DNA of 13,137 nucleotides from an uncultured Campylobacter sp. (lineage in GTDB: Bacteria; Campylobacterota; Campylobacteria; Campylobacterales; Campylobacteraceae), in contig NZ_CALIJF010000210.1 in the NCBI RefSeq assembly GCF_938018035.1, positions 1 through 13,137 of the forward strand, read 5' to 3'. The notes beneath the pieces were generated by a model. The model was not told the DNA's origin. It ran no database searches and was given only the letters and a program-made list of their open reading frames with translations. Each line of letters starts with the position of its first letter. Within the stretch, counting starts at the first letter, position 1. Shown one piece after another: positions 1 to 7,037 of this stretch. Both the position numbers and the translations under genes were made by a program.

Positions 1-84
1 ATCATCGGCGATACGATCTTTTTGGTAGGAAGCGTGTGCTTCTTGATTCAAATCGTGCGAATGATATTCTCGCGCGCTAAATAG
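1..84 (+). CDS. C-terminal end of a small membrane protein (partial)
   Basis: The first frame is open from base 1 to a TAG at 82-84, giving the last 27 residues of a protein whose start lies outside the window. The residues form one hydrophobic segment (IFLVGSVCFLIQIVRMIF) followed by a short basic end (SRAK), as in the last transmembrane helix of a small inner-membrane protein with a cytoplasmic C-terminus. The strong terminator 30 bases further on supports this being the real 3' end of a transcription unit. The GSVxFLI pattern is faintly reminiscent of YrhK-like proteins, but 27 residues are too few for a family call. Confidence 0.6.
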   Translation: MIGDTIFLVGSVCFLIQIVRMIFSRAK

Positions 85-112
85 AGCTTTCGCGAGCTTT
101 TATCGCTTGCTT

Positions 113-148
113 GCCCCCGCTGGAATTTTATTCCTCGCGGGGCTTTTT
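113..148 (+). terminator. Rho-independent terminator
   Basis: CCCCGC (115-120) pairs with GCGGGG (137-142). Inside it GGAAT (122-126) pairs with ATTCC (130-134) around a TTT loop. The stem is followed by C and five T (144-148). GC-rich stem plus T-run is the classic intrinsic terminator, placed to end the transcript of the membrane-protein gene that stops at 84. Confidence 0.88.
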
Positions 149-203
149 AAATTTAGCGCACTTCGCGCGAGCCTTTTTCCGCAAATGGGAGCTGCACGCA
201 AGT

Positions 204-247
204 CTTTGCCGCAAAGGGTACCCGCGGCTAGTTTTAAATTTAGCCGC
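204..247. repeat. Cluster of three perfect palindromes
   Basis: Three inverted repeats lie back to back: CTTTGC/GCAAAG (204-209, 211-216), GGGTACCC (216-223), and GCGGCTA/TAGCCGC (224-230, 241-247; loop of ten bases, mostly A and T). None is followed by a T-run on the plus strand, so they do not look like a second terminator. They may be operator sites or simple palindrome accumulation upstream of the YqeY-type gene. Confidence 0.5.
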
Positions 248-314
248 AAATCACTCTAAATCTTTAAAATTTTAAAATTTCATCCTCTTAAATTTACCCG
301 AGCCAAATTTTAAA

Positions 315-325
315 TTTGCTACAAT
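315..325 (+). promoter_or_regulatory. Extended -10 promoter for the YqeY-domain gene
   Basis: TTTGCTACAAT matches the Campylobacter sigma70 form, an extended TTTGnTAnaAT -10 box with T/A-rich sequence upstream and no clear -35. Transcription would start near 332, giving a leader of about 27 bases that contains the AAGGAG ribosome site at 347-352. Confidence 0.65.
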
Positions 326-358
326 TACCGCCGAAATTTCAATCTCAAGGAGTGGAAA

Positions 359-802
359 ATGGGTGTGCGAGAGCAAATTTTAGAAGACATTAAAACGGCG
401 ATGAAAAGCGGCGATCACTTCCGCAGAGACAGCCTGCGGATGCTTAACGCCGCGCTTAAGCAGGTCGAGGTGGACGAGCGCATCAGCCTTAGCGACGAGC
501 GCGTCTTTAGCATACTTCAAAGCGAGATCAAGCGCCGAAATGACTCTGTGGAGCAGTATCGCGCGGGCGGTCGCGACGATCTGGTGCAAAAAGAGCAGGG
601 CGAGATCGAGATCATCGCGTCCTATCTGCCCGCGCAGCTAAGCGATGCCGAGCTTGCCGCCGAGGTTAGCTCGCTAATCGCCAAGCTTGGCGCGAGCGGC
701 GCAAAGGATATGGGGCGCGTGATGAAAGCCGCCAAAGAAGCGCTTGGCTCAAACGTGGACGGCAAGCGGCTGAGCGAGGCGGTCAAAGCGGCACTGAAGT
801 AG
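359..802 (+). CDS. GatB/YqeY domain-containing protein
   Basis: A 147-residue soluble protein that matches the stand-alone GatB/YqeY family over its full usual length (about 145-150 residues). Family-like stretches include the N-terminal helix (REQILEDIKTAMKSGD), RRDSLRMLNAALKQVEVD, the central YLPAQLSDAEL motif near residues 82-92, and the C-terminal DMGRVMKAAKEALG. The domain is related to the tRNA-binding tail of GatB, part of the amidotransferase that makes Gln-tRNA(Gln) and Asn-tRNA(Asn). The free-standing protein's exact role is not established, though a tRNA link is usually proposed. ATG 359 is preceded by AAGGAG six bases upstream. The gene has its own promoter and appears monocistronic; the next gene is 133 bases away. 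Confidence 0.92.
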   Translation: MGVREQILEDIKTAMKSGDHFRRDSLRMLNAALKQVEVDERISLSDERVFSILQSEIKRRNDSVEQYRAGGRDDLVQKEQGEIEIIASYLPAQLSDAELAAEVSSLIAKLGASGAKDMGRVMKAAKEALGSNVDGKRLSEAVKAALK

Positions 803-935
803 CCTGCGTTTGGAGTTAAATTTAAGTCCGGCTGCGGCTAAATTGTATCGGCGTAAAACTTCGCTGCTGAAATTTTTTGAGATAGAGCTTTGGCTGCGGA
901 ATTCATACGCTAATTTAAAATTTTAAAGGATTATC

Positions 936-1553
936 ATGAAAAAATTTATCGCGGTTTTACTAGCCGTCCTACTTGTGGGATGCCAGTGCAAACAAAACGT
1001 AGTGCCTGGGGCGAACGAAACGCCCGAAAAGATCACGGCATTTTTCATAAACGACGGTAAAGAATACATCGTAGGCGAGAAACTCAGCTATGTCCTAACG
1101 AACGGCTCGTCGCTTAAGAATATCTCGGAATTTTACGATGGCGGATACGCCAAAGGGCTTAAGCGCGAGTTTGTGCAGATCGAAGTAACCGATGCTAAAA
1201 ACGGCGAGGCGCGCGGTAGCTTCAGCGCATTTTTGAATTCCGCAGCTGGTGCAGATGTCGCCAAAATCAAAGCTCTAGCAAATCGCATCGAAATCGATGA
1301 GAAAAAAGGCGAGATCGAGGTTATTTTTAACTTTGATGCGCGAGTAGTGCAGATCAAAAATCTTAGCGAAATAATGAAGCCAAGCGATAGGCTGCGCTCT
1401 CCGATACCCGCTCACATCGAGGTTAGGCCTGAACGCTGCGAGAGTAGCGCTCTATCGGATGTGATAAGAGGCATCGTAGCTATACCGGTGGTAATCGTGG
1501 GAGCGGTACTTTTTCTGCCCGTGGTGATGATGCAGGAATATAGCCCTCGATAA
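936..1553 (+). CDS. Predicted lipoprotein, unknown function
   Basis: A 205-residue protein starting with a lipoprotein signal peptide: basic MKK, a hydrophobic core, and the lipobox LVGC with the acylated cysteine at residue 16. The rest is a soluble domain of mixed character (residues about 30-175) in which I recognise no family. A hydrophobic segment (about 179-199, IVAIPVVIVGAVLFLPVV) sits just before the C-terminal QEYSPR. A lipid anchor plus a second hydrophobic segment at the other end is uncommon for a lipoprotein. ATG 936 has AAAGGA (925-930) five bases upstream, so the start is secure. The next gene begins 52 bases later in another frame and may have its own promoter. Function unknown. 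Confidence 0.8.
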   Translation: MKKFIAVLLAVLLVGCQCKQNVVPGANETPEKITAFFINDGKEYIVGEKLSYVLTNGSSLKNISEFYDGGYAKGLKREFVQIEVTDAKNGEARGSFSAFLNSAAGADVAKIKALANRIEIDEKKGEIEVIFNFDARVVQIKNLSEIMKPSDRLRSPIPAHIEVRPERCESSALSDVIRGIVAIPVVIVGAVLFLPVVMMQEYSPR

Positions 1554-1589
1554 TAAAAGCCGTGAAATTCCGTATCTTGCAGCGAAACT

Positions 1590-1595
1590 TACAAT
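1590..1595 (+). promoter_or_regulatory. Possible -10 box very close to a start codon
   Basis: TACAAT in the context ACTTACAATGTAATG lies only 10 bases before the ATG at 1606. If it works as a -10 box, transcription would begin around 1602 and the mRNA would be almost leaderless. No ribosome-binding site is visible before that ATG, which fits. No clear -35 is seen. Confidence 0.35.
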
Positions 1596-1605
1596 GTAAT
1601 GATCG

Positions 1606-2241
1606 ATGAAGCTCGGCGAAATTTGGTATAACTTAGATCGCAAGTTCGATCTATTTATGATCGCATTTTATTTGGCGGCGATGTGGTACGGATTTCTTTT
1701 TAGCTTGAATCCGAAAAGCTTAGATGATCTGAAAATCGCAAATGGAATAATCATGGATGTCAGAAGCGATGATGGGCGCGAATATATGCAGATTTTTACG
1801 GATGAGCGCAAATTTATCAAAGTCTTTTTAAATGGCGATACGGATAACTTAACCTCTTTTTATAAAAATAAAATTTTGCTCAATGCAGCAATTGCTGAAG
1901 CTAATTTCAAGCGGTCAGGAGCGGACGAGTGGCAAGGTGTAAATATCAAGCCTTCTATCTCGCTAATCGCATACAAATGGCTGGAAGGCAAGCGAGTTAA
2001 AGCTTGGTATCAAAGCCGTCCGTTTCCGTTTCGGGGTCGCGGCACGGCATATCAAGTTTTATTTTTGGATTATAATGCGAGCGTCGATCCGCCGCAGCGC
2101 GAGTATCTGATGAAATTCAGATATGACAAATACGCTACGACGGATGATAAATTTACAGCTACGATATTTGGAGCTTTGACGCTCATTTTTCTTGCGATAA
2201 TGGCGGGCAAATTTTATCAAGCATGGCGCCGATTGCAATAA
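1606..2241 (+). CDS. Two-helix inner-membrane protein, unknown function
   Basis: A 211-residue protein with a hydrophobic segment at about residues 16-34 (FMIAFYLAAMWYGFLFSL) and another at about 185-201 (ATIFGALTLIFLAIMAG), separated by roughly 150 hydrophilic residues. Basic residues before the first helix and after the second (WRRLQ) suggest both termini are cytoplasmic and the central domain is periplasmic. That layout recalls DUF3592-type membrane proteins, but I see no sequence motif to prove it. No Shine-Dalgarno site precedes ATG 1606. Later in-frame ATGs (codons 18 and 26) lie inside the first helix and would destroy it, so 1606 is preferred. It follows the lipoprotein gene by 52 bases, and the two could work together at the envelope. 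Function unknown. Confidence 0.72.
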   Translation: MKLGEIWYNLDRKFDLFMIAFYLAAMWYGFLFSLNPKSLDDLKIANGIIMDVRSDDGREYMQIFTDERKFIKVFLNGDTDNLTSFYKNKILLNAAIAEANFKRSGADEWQGVNIKPSISLIAYKWLEGKRVKAWYQSRPFPFRGRGTAYQVLFLDYNASVDPPQREYLMKFRYDKYATTDDKFTATIFGALTLIFLAIMAGKFYQAWRRLQ

Positions 2242-2641
2242 ACATTGCGCCGCGAAATTTTAATTAGCATCGGATAACCTGAAAACACGGCACGCAGTAT
2301 TGATACGAAGTATTTTAAAAGGGGCTAGGCTTGCGGCGTGCATTTCATTGCGGATAGCGGCGCAAGCAGGCTAAGTTTACGGCGATAAATTTAAATCGTC
2401 ATCAAAAGACAGATCGAAACGAGATTTAAAATTTTGATAAGTAGTGCGCGTCCTGCTTTAAAATTTTTAGGCTTCGGCTACGCCGGCAAGCGCAAAATTC
2501 TAAATTTTAAACTGCATAAAATTTTAAAATTTAAACTGCGCGAGATTTCAAAATTTCAAAATTTCAAAATTTCAAAATTTCAAATCTCGCGCTCGTTTAG
2601 CAGTATCCATAAATTTTAAGCGCCAAATGGGAGCAAATGGG
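2242..2641. other. 400-base AT-rich spacer, no convincing gene
   Basis: This spacer separates two convergent genes. It holds many AAATTT-type words, a direct repeat of TTTAAACTGC just upstream of the 55-base repeat element at 2538-2592, and the terminator-like hairpin at its right edge. An open stretch at 2434-2619 on the plus strand would encode a Lys/Phe/Ile-rich peptide made mostly by the repeats, starting at TTG without a ribosome site; I do not regard it as a gene. Confidence 0.6.
2538..2592. repeat. Four tandem 8-base units inside an 11-base perfect inverted repeat
   Basis: Left arm GCGCGAGATTT (2538-2548) is the exact reverse complement of right arm AAATCTCGCGC (2582-2592). Between them are four uninterrupted copies of CAAAATTT (2549-2580) plus one C. 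The tandem units can continue the stem because AAATTT is self-complementary: each 8-base unit gives six pairs with A·A and C·C mismatches. The whole element could fold into one long hairpin or cruciform. It lies between converging transcripts. Confidence 0.85.
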
Positions 2642-2657
2642 CTAAAATAGCCCATTT
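2635..2657 (-). terminator. Perfect 10-bp hairpin at the 3' end of the AsmA-like gene
   Basis: AAATGGGCTA (2635-2644) pairs perfectly with TAGCCCATTT (2648-2657) around a three-base loop. On the minus strand it overlaps the last codons and the TAG stop (2644-2642) of the AsmA-like gene. The T-rich part lies within the stem (ATTT) rather than after it, so termination would be weaker than at a textbook site. It could also serve as a 3' mRNA-end structure. Confidence 0.5.
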
Positions 2658-4888
2658 ATCAGCCCCTTAATCGCGTCAGATTTTTCCTTTTTCGCGTCGT
2701 TTTTGCTGCTGTTATCGTCCTTTTTCACGCCAAAAAGTTTGTCGATGCCCTTGCCGATCTGCTTGTCGAGCTTGCCCTTTAGATAGTCCGATTGGATATT
2801 GTATTTCGGCTCTTTGATCGTGCCGGTGATGTTTATTTCAAGATCGGTTTTTTCGATGTTTGCCTTAACCGGCACCGAAATCGCGCCCGTTTTGCTATCC
2901 AGCGTGCCACCGGTGACGTTTAGCTTGCTTTTTTGCGCGCTCATATCGGCGTTGAAATTTATCAAATTTTGCTTGATCGTGCCGTTTACTTTGGCGTCGT
3001 TATAGACCTCGCCGCCTAGATCACGGCCTAAAATTTTGCCGATTTTATCGATCAATCCGCCGCTAGGAAGGCGGCCGTTGTTGATGATCGCATCAAATTT
3101 TCCGCTGTGCGAGCTCGTGTTATACGTAAGATTTGCGTTGCCCGTGCCGTCGTAGACGTGATCGATATTTAAAAGCGTCATAAGCTCTTTTACGATGAAA
3201 TTTTGAAGTTTGAAGTTCGCCTCATCGCCCGCAATCTGTCCATTCAGCTCGCCGCCCGCAACCTTGGAATTTACGGTCGCAAACAGGCTCTTGCCGTCGT
3301 GCGAAAGCTCGCCGGTAGCTGCGATCTTGCCGTTTAGTCTGCGATTTAAGAAAAATTCTAGTCGCTGCAAGCTCGGGATCAGCAGCGCGTAGTTAGCCTT
3401 AAGCGCTTTATTTTTGAGCTCATAAGTGCCGTTTAAGCTCTGAAGCTGCGCCAGATCGGAGTTTACGCTTACGCTAAAGGTCGCGACGGAGTTTTTGATA
3501 TTTGTCTGCGCCTGCGCGTCCGCTTTCAGATCACTTGGGAAGTTCTTGCCCGTCGCGCCGTCTAAAAATTTCTTAAAAATCACGCCGCTAGCGAGCGAAA
3601 TTTGCGCCGTGCCGTTGATGCCGTCTTTTAAGCTTAACTTCGCATCGCCGTTTATCGTGCCGTTTCCGATCGCGTTGCCGTAAAACAGAGCCGAAAGCAC
3701 GGCCAGATTTAGATTGCTCGCCTTAAGTTTTAGATCGCTTAAATTTCCGCTCGCATTCAGGTTGCCGCCCATAGCGTTTAAATTTAAGTTTAGATTTTTA
3801 AGCTCATTTTGCGCTAGAGCCGCGCTAAACTCGCCGTTTGCCTTGCCTTGCAGCCTCACTCCCAGGACGTTTTGCAGCGCGGCCAGATCGTTTGCATTTA
3901 GCTTCGCGGACAGCTCGCCGTTTTTGTTTTTTAGATCGTATTTGGCTCCCGCGTCCGCTTTAAGCGCGTCTTTAAACGCTGAAATTTGAGAGTTTGAAAG
4001 CTCAAGCGTAGAAAAATCGGTCTTTAAATTTCCGCTTGCTTTAACGTCGCCTGAAATTTTGCGCCCGATAAGGCTTTCGAGCTTTGCTAAATCGGGCAAG
4101 CTTAGATTAAAATCGGAGTTTAAAGTTTTGTTTTTCAGATCAAATTCCGACTTTTCGGCGCTGATTTTGCCTAGAGTCGAATCGATCTTGCTTGCTGCTC
4201 GCAGGACGTCATTTTGCGCCGTGATGTCCGAGTTTAGCGTGATCTGCACGCCCTTTGGGATGGAAATATTCATATCTTTAAACGCAGATTCGTTTAGGAT
4301 CAAATTTGAGCTTTTGATGCTCGCGTTGCCCTCTGCGCCGCCGCCTCCGGCTTTGATGTCCGAGAGCACGTCGATATTTCCTTTGGCGTAGATCGGCAGC
4401 GAAGCCACGGCAAGGGCTTTTTCGACGTTTAGAGCTTTAGCGTCGATTTGTAGATCAAGCGGCTTAAGGTCTTTTAAATTTGCTAAAAATTTTACGTTGC
4501 TATCAAAAATCTGCCCGCTGCCGTTGATGCCGAATTTGTCAAGATCGCCTAAAATTTGCCCCTTAAGGCTCAGCCCTTCGTCAATTTTGATGCCGAGCTT
4601 GGCTAGATCGTGCGCATTTACGTCGTAGTTAAGATCGAAAGAGCGCGCAAAAAGCGAGTATTTGCCCTTTACGTTTACGCTCGCAGCATCATTTACGTTG
4701 GCGCTGATGTCCAGATCGCCGAAATTTAGATCGAATTTATCGAGCTTCACATCAAGGCCGCTTTTTTCTTTGATCAAATTTTCTATGTAAGGCTTGGTAA
4801 GATTGTTGCCAAAATCGCTGAAAAATAGGCAGCCCGCGCCTACGATAAGCAGGATTAAAATTCCTGCGATTATGCCGAAAATTTTCAT
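2642..4888 (-). CDS. AsmA-like envelope protein
   Basis: A 748-residue protein with one N-terminal membrane anchor (about residues 4-24, FGIIAGILILLIVGAGCLFF), then a long periplasmic region of repeating amphipathic beta-strand patterns rich in Asn, Leu, Lys and Gly-N-L turns (for example GNLKTDFSTLELSNSQISAF). From about residue 583 it resembles the AsmA C-terminal region: GNANLTY, NNGRLPSGGLIDKIGKILG, VNGTIKQNLINFNADM, ITGTIKEPKY. The last 35 residues are highly charged (KKDDNSSKNDAKKEKSD). AsmA/TamB-type proteins form periplasmic grooves that help move phospholipids or assemble the outer membrane; that role is inferred. It is longer than E. coli AsmA (617) and shorter than TamB. The start is supported by AAGGGGA shortly before the ATG on the minus strand. 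It is divergent from groES. Confidence 0.82.
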   Translation of the reverse strand: MKIFGIIAGILILLIVGAGCLFFSDFGNNLTKPYIENLIKEKSGLDVKLDKFDLNFGDLDISANVNDAASVNVKGKYSLFARSFDLNYDVNAHDLAKLGIKIDEGLSLKGQILGDLDKFGINGSGQIFDSNVKFLANLKDLKPLDLQIDAKALNVEKALAVASLPIYAKGNIDVLSDIKAGGGGAEGNASIKSSNLILNESAFKDMNISIPKGVQITLNSDITAQNDVLRAASKIDSTLGKISAEKSEFDLKNKTLNSDFNLSLPDLAKLESLIGRKISGDVKASGNLKTDFSTLELSNSQISAFKDALKADAGAKYDLKNKNGELSAKLNANDLAALQNVLGVRLQGKANGEFSAALAQNELKNLNLNLNAMGGNLNASGNLSDLKLKASNLNLAVLSALFYGNAIGNGTINGDAKLSLKDGINGTAQISLASGVIFKKFLDGATGKNFPSDLKADAQAQTNIKNSVATFSVSVNSDLAQLQSLNGTYELKNKALKANYALLIPSLQRLEFFLNRRLNGKIAATGELSHDGKSLFATVNSKVAGGELNGQIAGDEANFKLQNFIVKELMTLLNIDHVYDGTGNANLTYNTSSHSGKFDAIINNGRLPSGGLIDKIGKILGRDLGGEVYNDAKVNGTIKQNLINFNADMSAQKSKLNVTGGTLDSKTGAISVPVKANIEKTDLEINITGTIKEPKYNIQSDYLKGKLDKQIGKGIDKLFGVKKDDNSSKNDAKKEKSDAIKGLINGLF

Positions 4889-4919
4889 TTCGTCCCCTTA
4901 AAATTTAAAATTTGAGGGT

Positions 4920-4925
4920 ATTATA
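4920..4925 (-). promoter_or_regulatory. -10 box for the AsmA-like gene
   Basis: Read on the minus strand, TATAAT occupies 4925-4920, preceded by T/A-rich sequence (AAATTTTAAGGGC), the usual Campylobacter arrangement without a -35. The start would be near 4913, with a leader of about 25 bases containing AAGGGGA. Confidence 0.6.
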
Positions 4926-4957
4926 GCCCTTAAAATTTAACGTTTGAAATCTCAATA

Positions 4958-4978
4958 CTTGAGTTTAAATCACTAAAG
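4958..4978. promoter_or_regulatory. HAIR-like operator (HspR site)
   Basis: CTTGAGT (4958-4964), seven bases, then ACTAAAG (4972-4978). The HspR consensus is CTTGAGT-N7-ACTCAAG, so the left arm is perfect, the spacing exact, and the right arm has one mismatch (C to A). HspR is a MerR-type heat-shock repressor present in Campylobacter and Helicobacter. The centre lies about 70 bases upstream of the expected groES start and about 55 upstream of the expected start of the divergent AsmA-like gene. Confidence 0.65.
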
Positions 4979-5003
4979 TTTTATAAAAATTTTTCATAAA
5001 CTA

Positions 5004-5032
5004 TTGACAAGATTTTAAATTTTGCATATAAT
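5004..5032 (+). promoter_or_regulatory. Consensus sigma70 promoter of groESL
   Basis: TTGACA (5004-5009), 17-base spacer, TATAAT (5027-5032): both hexamers match the consensus with ideal spacing, which is unusual for this group, where -35 boxes are normally poor. The upstream T/A-rich TTTTAAATTTTGCA adds the usual extended character. Transcription would start around 5038-5040, inside the CIRCE element, so HrcA bound there would block initiation. Confidence 0.9.
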
Positions 5033-5033
5033 C

Positions 5034-5060
5034 TTAGCACTCAAACACATTGAGTGCCAA
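5034..5060. promoter_or_regulatory. CIRCE operator (HrcA site)
   Basis: TTAGCACTC (5034-5042), nine-base spacer, GAGTGCCAA (5052-5060). This is the CIRCE consensus TTAGCACTC-N9-GAGTGCTAA with one change in the right arm and exact spacing. It is the binding site of the heat-shock repressor HrcA, whose folding depends on GroEL, so GroEL levels feed back on this promoter. Confidence 0.95.
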
Positions 5061-5093
5061 TTTTAGAAATCACAAATCAAAGAAAGGACTGAA

Positions 5094-5357
5094 ATGAAAT
5101 TTCAACCACTTGGCAAGCGCGTTCTAATAGAGCGCGAGGAGGAAACCAAAAAGACCGCTTCGGGCATCATCATCCCCGACAATGCTTCAAAAGAGAAGCC
5201 TTCGACCGGCAAAATCGTAGCCGTCGGCAGCGAATGTGAAGGCGTCAAAAATGGCGATACCGTAGCGTTTGCAAAATACGCAGGCAGCGAGATTAGCTTA
5301 GACGATAAGAAATTTCTTATCTTAAATTTAGAAGACGTTTTAGGCATAATTAAATAA
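5094..5357 (+). CDS. groES: Co-chaperonin GroES (Hsp10)
   Basis: An 87-residue protein, normal for a short GroES (86-97). It forms the seven-fold lid that closes the GroEL cavity in the cytoplasm. Visible hallmarks: N-terminal FQPLGKRVLIERE; the mobile loop that contacts GroEL at about residues 16-28, with the hydrophobic anchor GIII at 24-27; the roof region around PSTGKIVAVG; and the C-terminal LILNLEDVLGII. ATG 5094 is preceded by AAAGGA (5083-5088). It is the first gene of the groES-groEL operon: the stop at 5355-5357 is 12 bases before the groEL ATG. Regulation is by the CIRCE and HAIR-like sites upstream. Confidence 0.98.
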   Translation: MKFQPLGKRVLIEREEETKKTASGIIIPDNASKEKPSTGKIVAVGSECEGVKNGDTVAFAKYAGSEISLDDKKFLILNLEDVLGIIK

Positions 5358-5369
5358 AAAGGATTGAAA

Positions 5370-7007
5370 ATGGCAAAAGAGATTATTTTTTCAGACGACG
5401 CAAGAAACAAACTCTACGCGGGCGTTAGGAAGCTAAACGACGCTGTAAAAGTTACAATGGGACCCCGCGGTCGTAATGTCTTAATCCAAAAGAGCTTCGG
5501 CGCTCCGGCGATCACAAAAGACGGCGTGAGCGTGGCTAAAGAGATTGAGCTAAAAGATACGCTAGAGAATATGGGCGCTTCTTTGGTGCGTGAAGTAGCG
5601 AGCAAAACCAACGATCAAGCAGGCGACGGCACTACTACAGCAACCGTGCTAGCTCACGCGATCTTTAAAGAGGGCCTACGCAACGTAACCGCGGGCGCAA
5701 ATCCTATCGAGGTTAAGCGCGGTATGGATAAATTTAGTGCTGCGGTTATTGAGGAGCTAAAAAAATCATCTAAAAAAGTAAGCGGCAAAAAAGAGATCGC
5801 TCAGGTTGCTACGATCTCTGCCAATAACGACAGCGCGGTGGGCGATCTGATCGCAGACGCGATGGAAAGAGTCGGTAAAGACGGCGTCATCACGGTAGAA
5901 GAGGCAAAATCGATCAACGATGAGTTAAACGTAGTCGAGGGAATGCAGTTTGACCGCGGCTATCTAAGTCCATATTTCATTACAAATGCCGAGAAAATGC
6001 TAGTCGAGCTAGCTTCTCCACTAGTGCTTCTATTTGACAAAAAAATTACAAATTTAAAAGATCTACTTCCGGTTTTGGAGCAGGTTCAAAAAAGCGGCAA
6101 ACCGCTTCTAATCATCGCCGAGGATATCGAGGGCGAGGCGCTTGCAACTTTAGTCGTAAATAAGCTTCGCGGCGTGTTAAACATCTCTGCGGTCAAAGCC
6201 CCAGGATTTGGCGATCGCAGAAAGGCGATGCTTGAAGATATCGCGATTTTAACAGGCGGTACCGTCATCAGCGAGGAGCTTGGCAGAACGCTAGAAAGCG
6301 CCTCCATGGCTGATCTTGGACAAGCCGAGCGCATCGTGATCGACAAAGATAACACCACTATCGTAGGCGGCGCAGGCAAGAAAAAAGATATCGATGCGCG
6401 CGTTTCGCAGATCAAAGCTCAGATCGCAGAGACTACGAGCGATTACGACAAAGAGAAGCTTCAAGAGCGCATGGCTAAGCTTAGCGGCGGCGTTGCGGTT
6501 ATAAAGGTGGGCGCTGCGACCGAAACCGAGATGAAAGAGAAAAAAGACCGCGTGGACGACGCTCTAAACGCAACCAAAGCAGCCGTAGACGAGGGTATCG
6601 TAATCGGCGGCGGCGCTGCGCTAATCAGAGCCGGACTTAGCGTAAAGCTAGCTCTAAGCGGAGACGAGCTTATCGGCGCAGACATCGTTAAACGCGCGCT
6701 TTTCGCTCCGCTTCGCCAGATTGCCGAGAATGCGGGATTTGACGCGGGTGTCGTAGCAAATAAGGTCGAGCAGGGCTCAGACAAAAAATTTGGCTTCAAC
6801 GCCGCAAACGGCGAGTACGTCAATATGTTTGAGGCAGGTATCATCGATCCAGTCAAGGTTGAGCGTATCGCGCTTCAAAACGCGGTCTCCGTCGCAAGCC
6901 TGCTTCTAACGACCGAAGCGACCGTCAGCGAGATTAAAGAGGAGAAACCTGCAATGCCTCCAATGCCTGATATGGGCGGAATGGGTGGCATGGGCGGAAT
7001 GATGTAG
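5370..7007 (+). CDS. groEL: Chaperonin GroEL (Hsp60)
   Basis: A 545-residue chaperonin of normal length; fourteen subunits form the double ring in which non-native proteins fold using ATP. Key residues are intact: ITKDG with the catalytic Asp at 51, the nucleotide-binding DGTTT at 86-90, GIVIGGGAALIRA in the equatorial domain, and the ATPase Asp in NATKAAVDEG. The C-terminus ends in a short GGM repeat tail (MGGMGGMGGMM). I chose ATG 5370 (MAKEIIF), which has AAAAAGGA ending at 5363 and the canonical N-terminus. An in-frame TTG at 5364 would add two residues but overlaps the end of the ribosome site. Co-transcribed with groES. Confidence 0.98.
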   Translation: MAKEIIFSDDARNKLYAGVRKLNDAVKVTMGPRGRNVLIQKSFGAPAITKDGVSVAKEIELKDTLENMGASLVREVASKTNDQAGDGTTTATVLAHAIFKEGLRNVTAGANPIEVKRGMDKFSAAVIEELKKSSKKVSGKKEIAQVATISANNDSAVGDLIADAMERVGKDGVITVEEAKSINDELNVVEGMQFDRGYLSPYFITNAEKMLVELASPLVLLFDKKITNLKDLLPVLEQVQKSGKPLLIIAEDIEGEALATLVVNKLRGVLNISAVKAPGFGDRRKAMLEDIAILTGGTVISEELGRTLESASMADLGQAERIVIDKDNTTIVGGAGKKKDIDARVSQIKAQIAETTSDYDKEKLQERMAKLSGGVAVIKVGAATETEMKEKKDRVDDALNATKAAVDEGIVIGGGAALIRAGLSVKLALSGDELIGADIVKRALFAPLRQIAENAGFDAGVVANKVEQGSDKKFGFNAANGEYVNMFEAGIIDPVKVERIALQNAVSVASLLLTTEATVSEIKEEKPAMPPMPDMGGMGGMGGMM

Positions 7008-7011
7008 CCCC

Positions 7012-7037
7012 ATAGGAGCGTCATTCGGCGCTCCTAT
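7012..7037 (+). terminator. Hairpin just after groEL
   Basis: ATAGGAGCG (7012-7020) pairs perfectly with CGCTCCTAT (7029-7037) around an eight-base loop, starting five bases after the groEL stop. No T-run follows, so it is either a weak terminator or a 3'-end stabilising structure for the heat-shock mRNA. Confidence 0.55.

Noticed and set aside
2225..2251. Terminator after the two-helix membrane protein (GGCGC / GCGCC)
   Set aside because: Only five pairs with a 17-base loop and no T-run directly after it.
2434..2619. 61-codon open stretch on the plus strand
   Set aside because: It starts at TTG without a ribosome site, and its Lys/Phe/Ile-rich product is created by CAAAATTT repeats and AAATTT words.
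182..2634. CAAATGGGAGC occurring at 182-192 and 2624-2634
   Set aside because: An 11-base match in two spacers of biased composition is not enough to call a repeat family.
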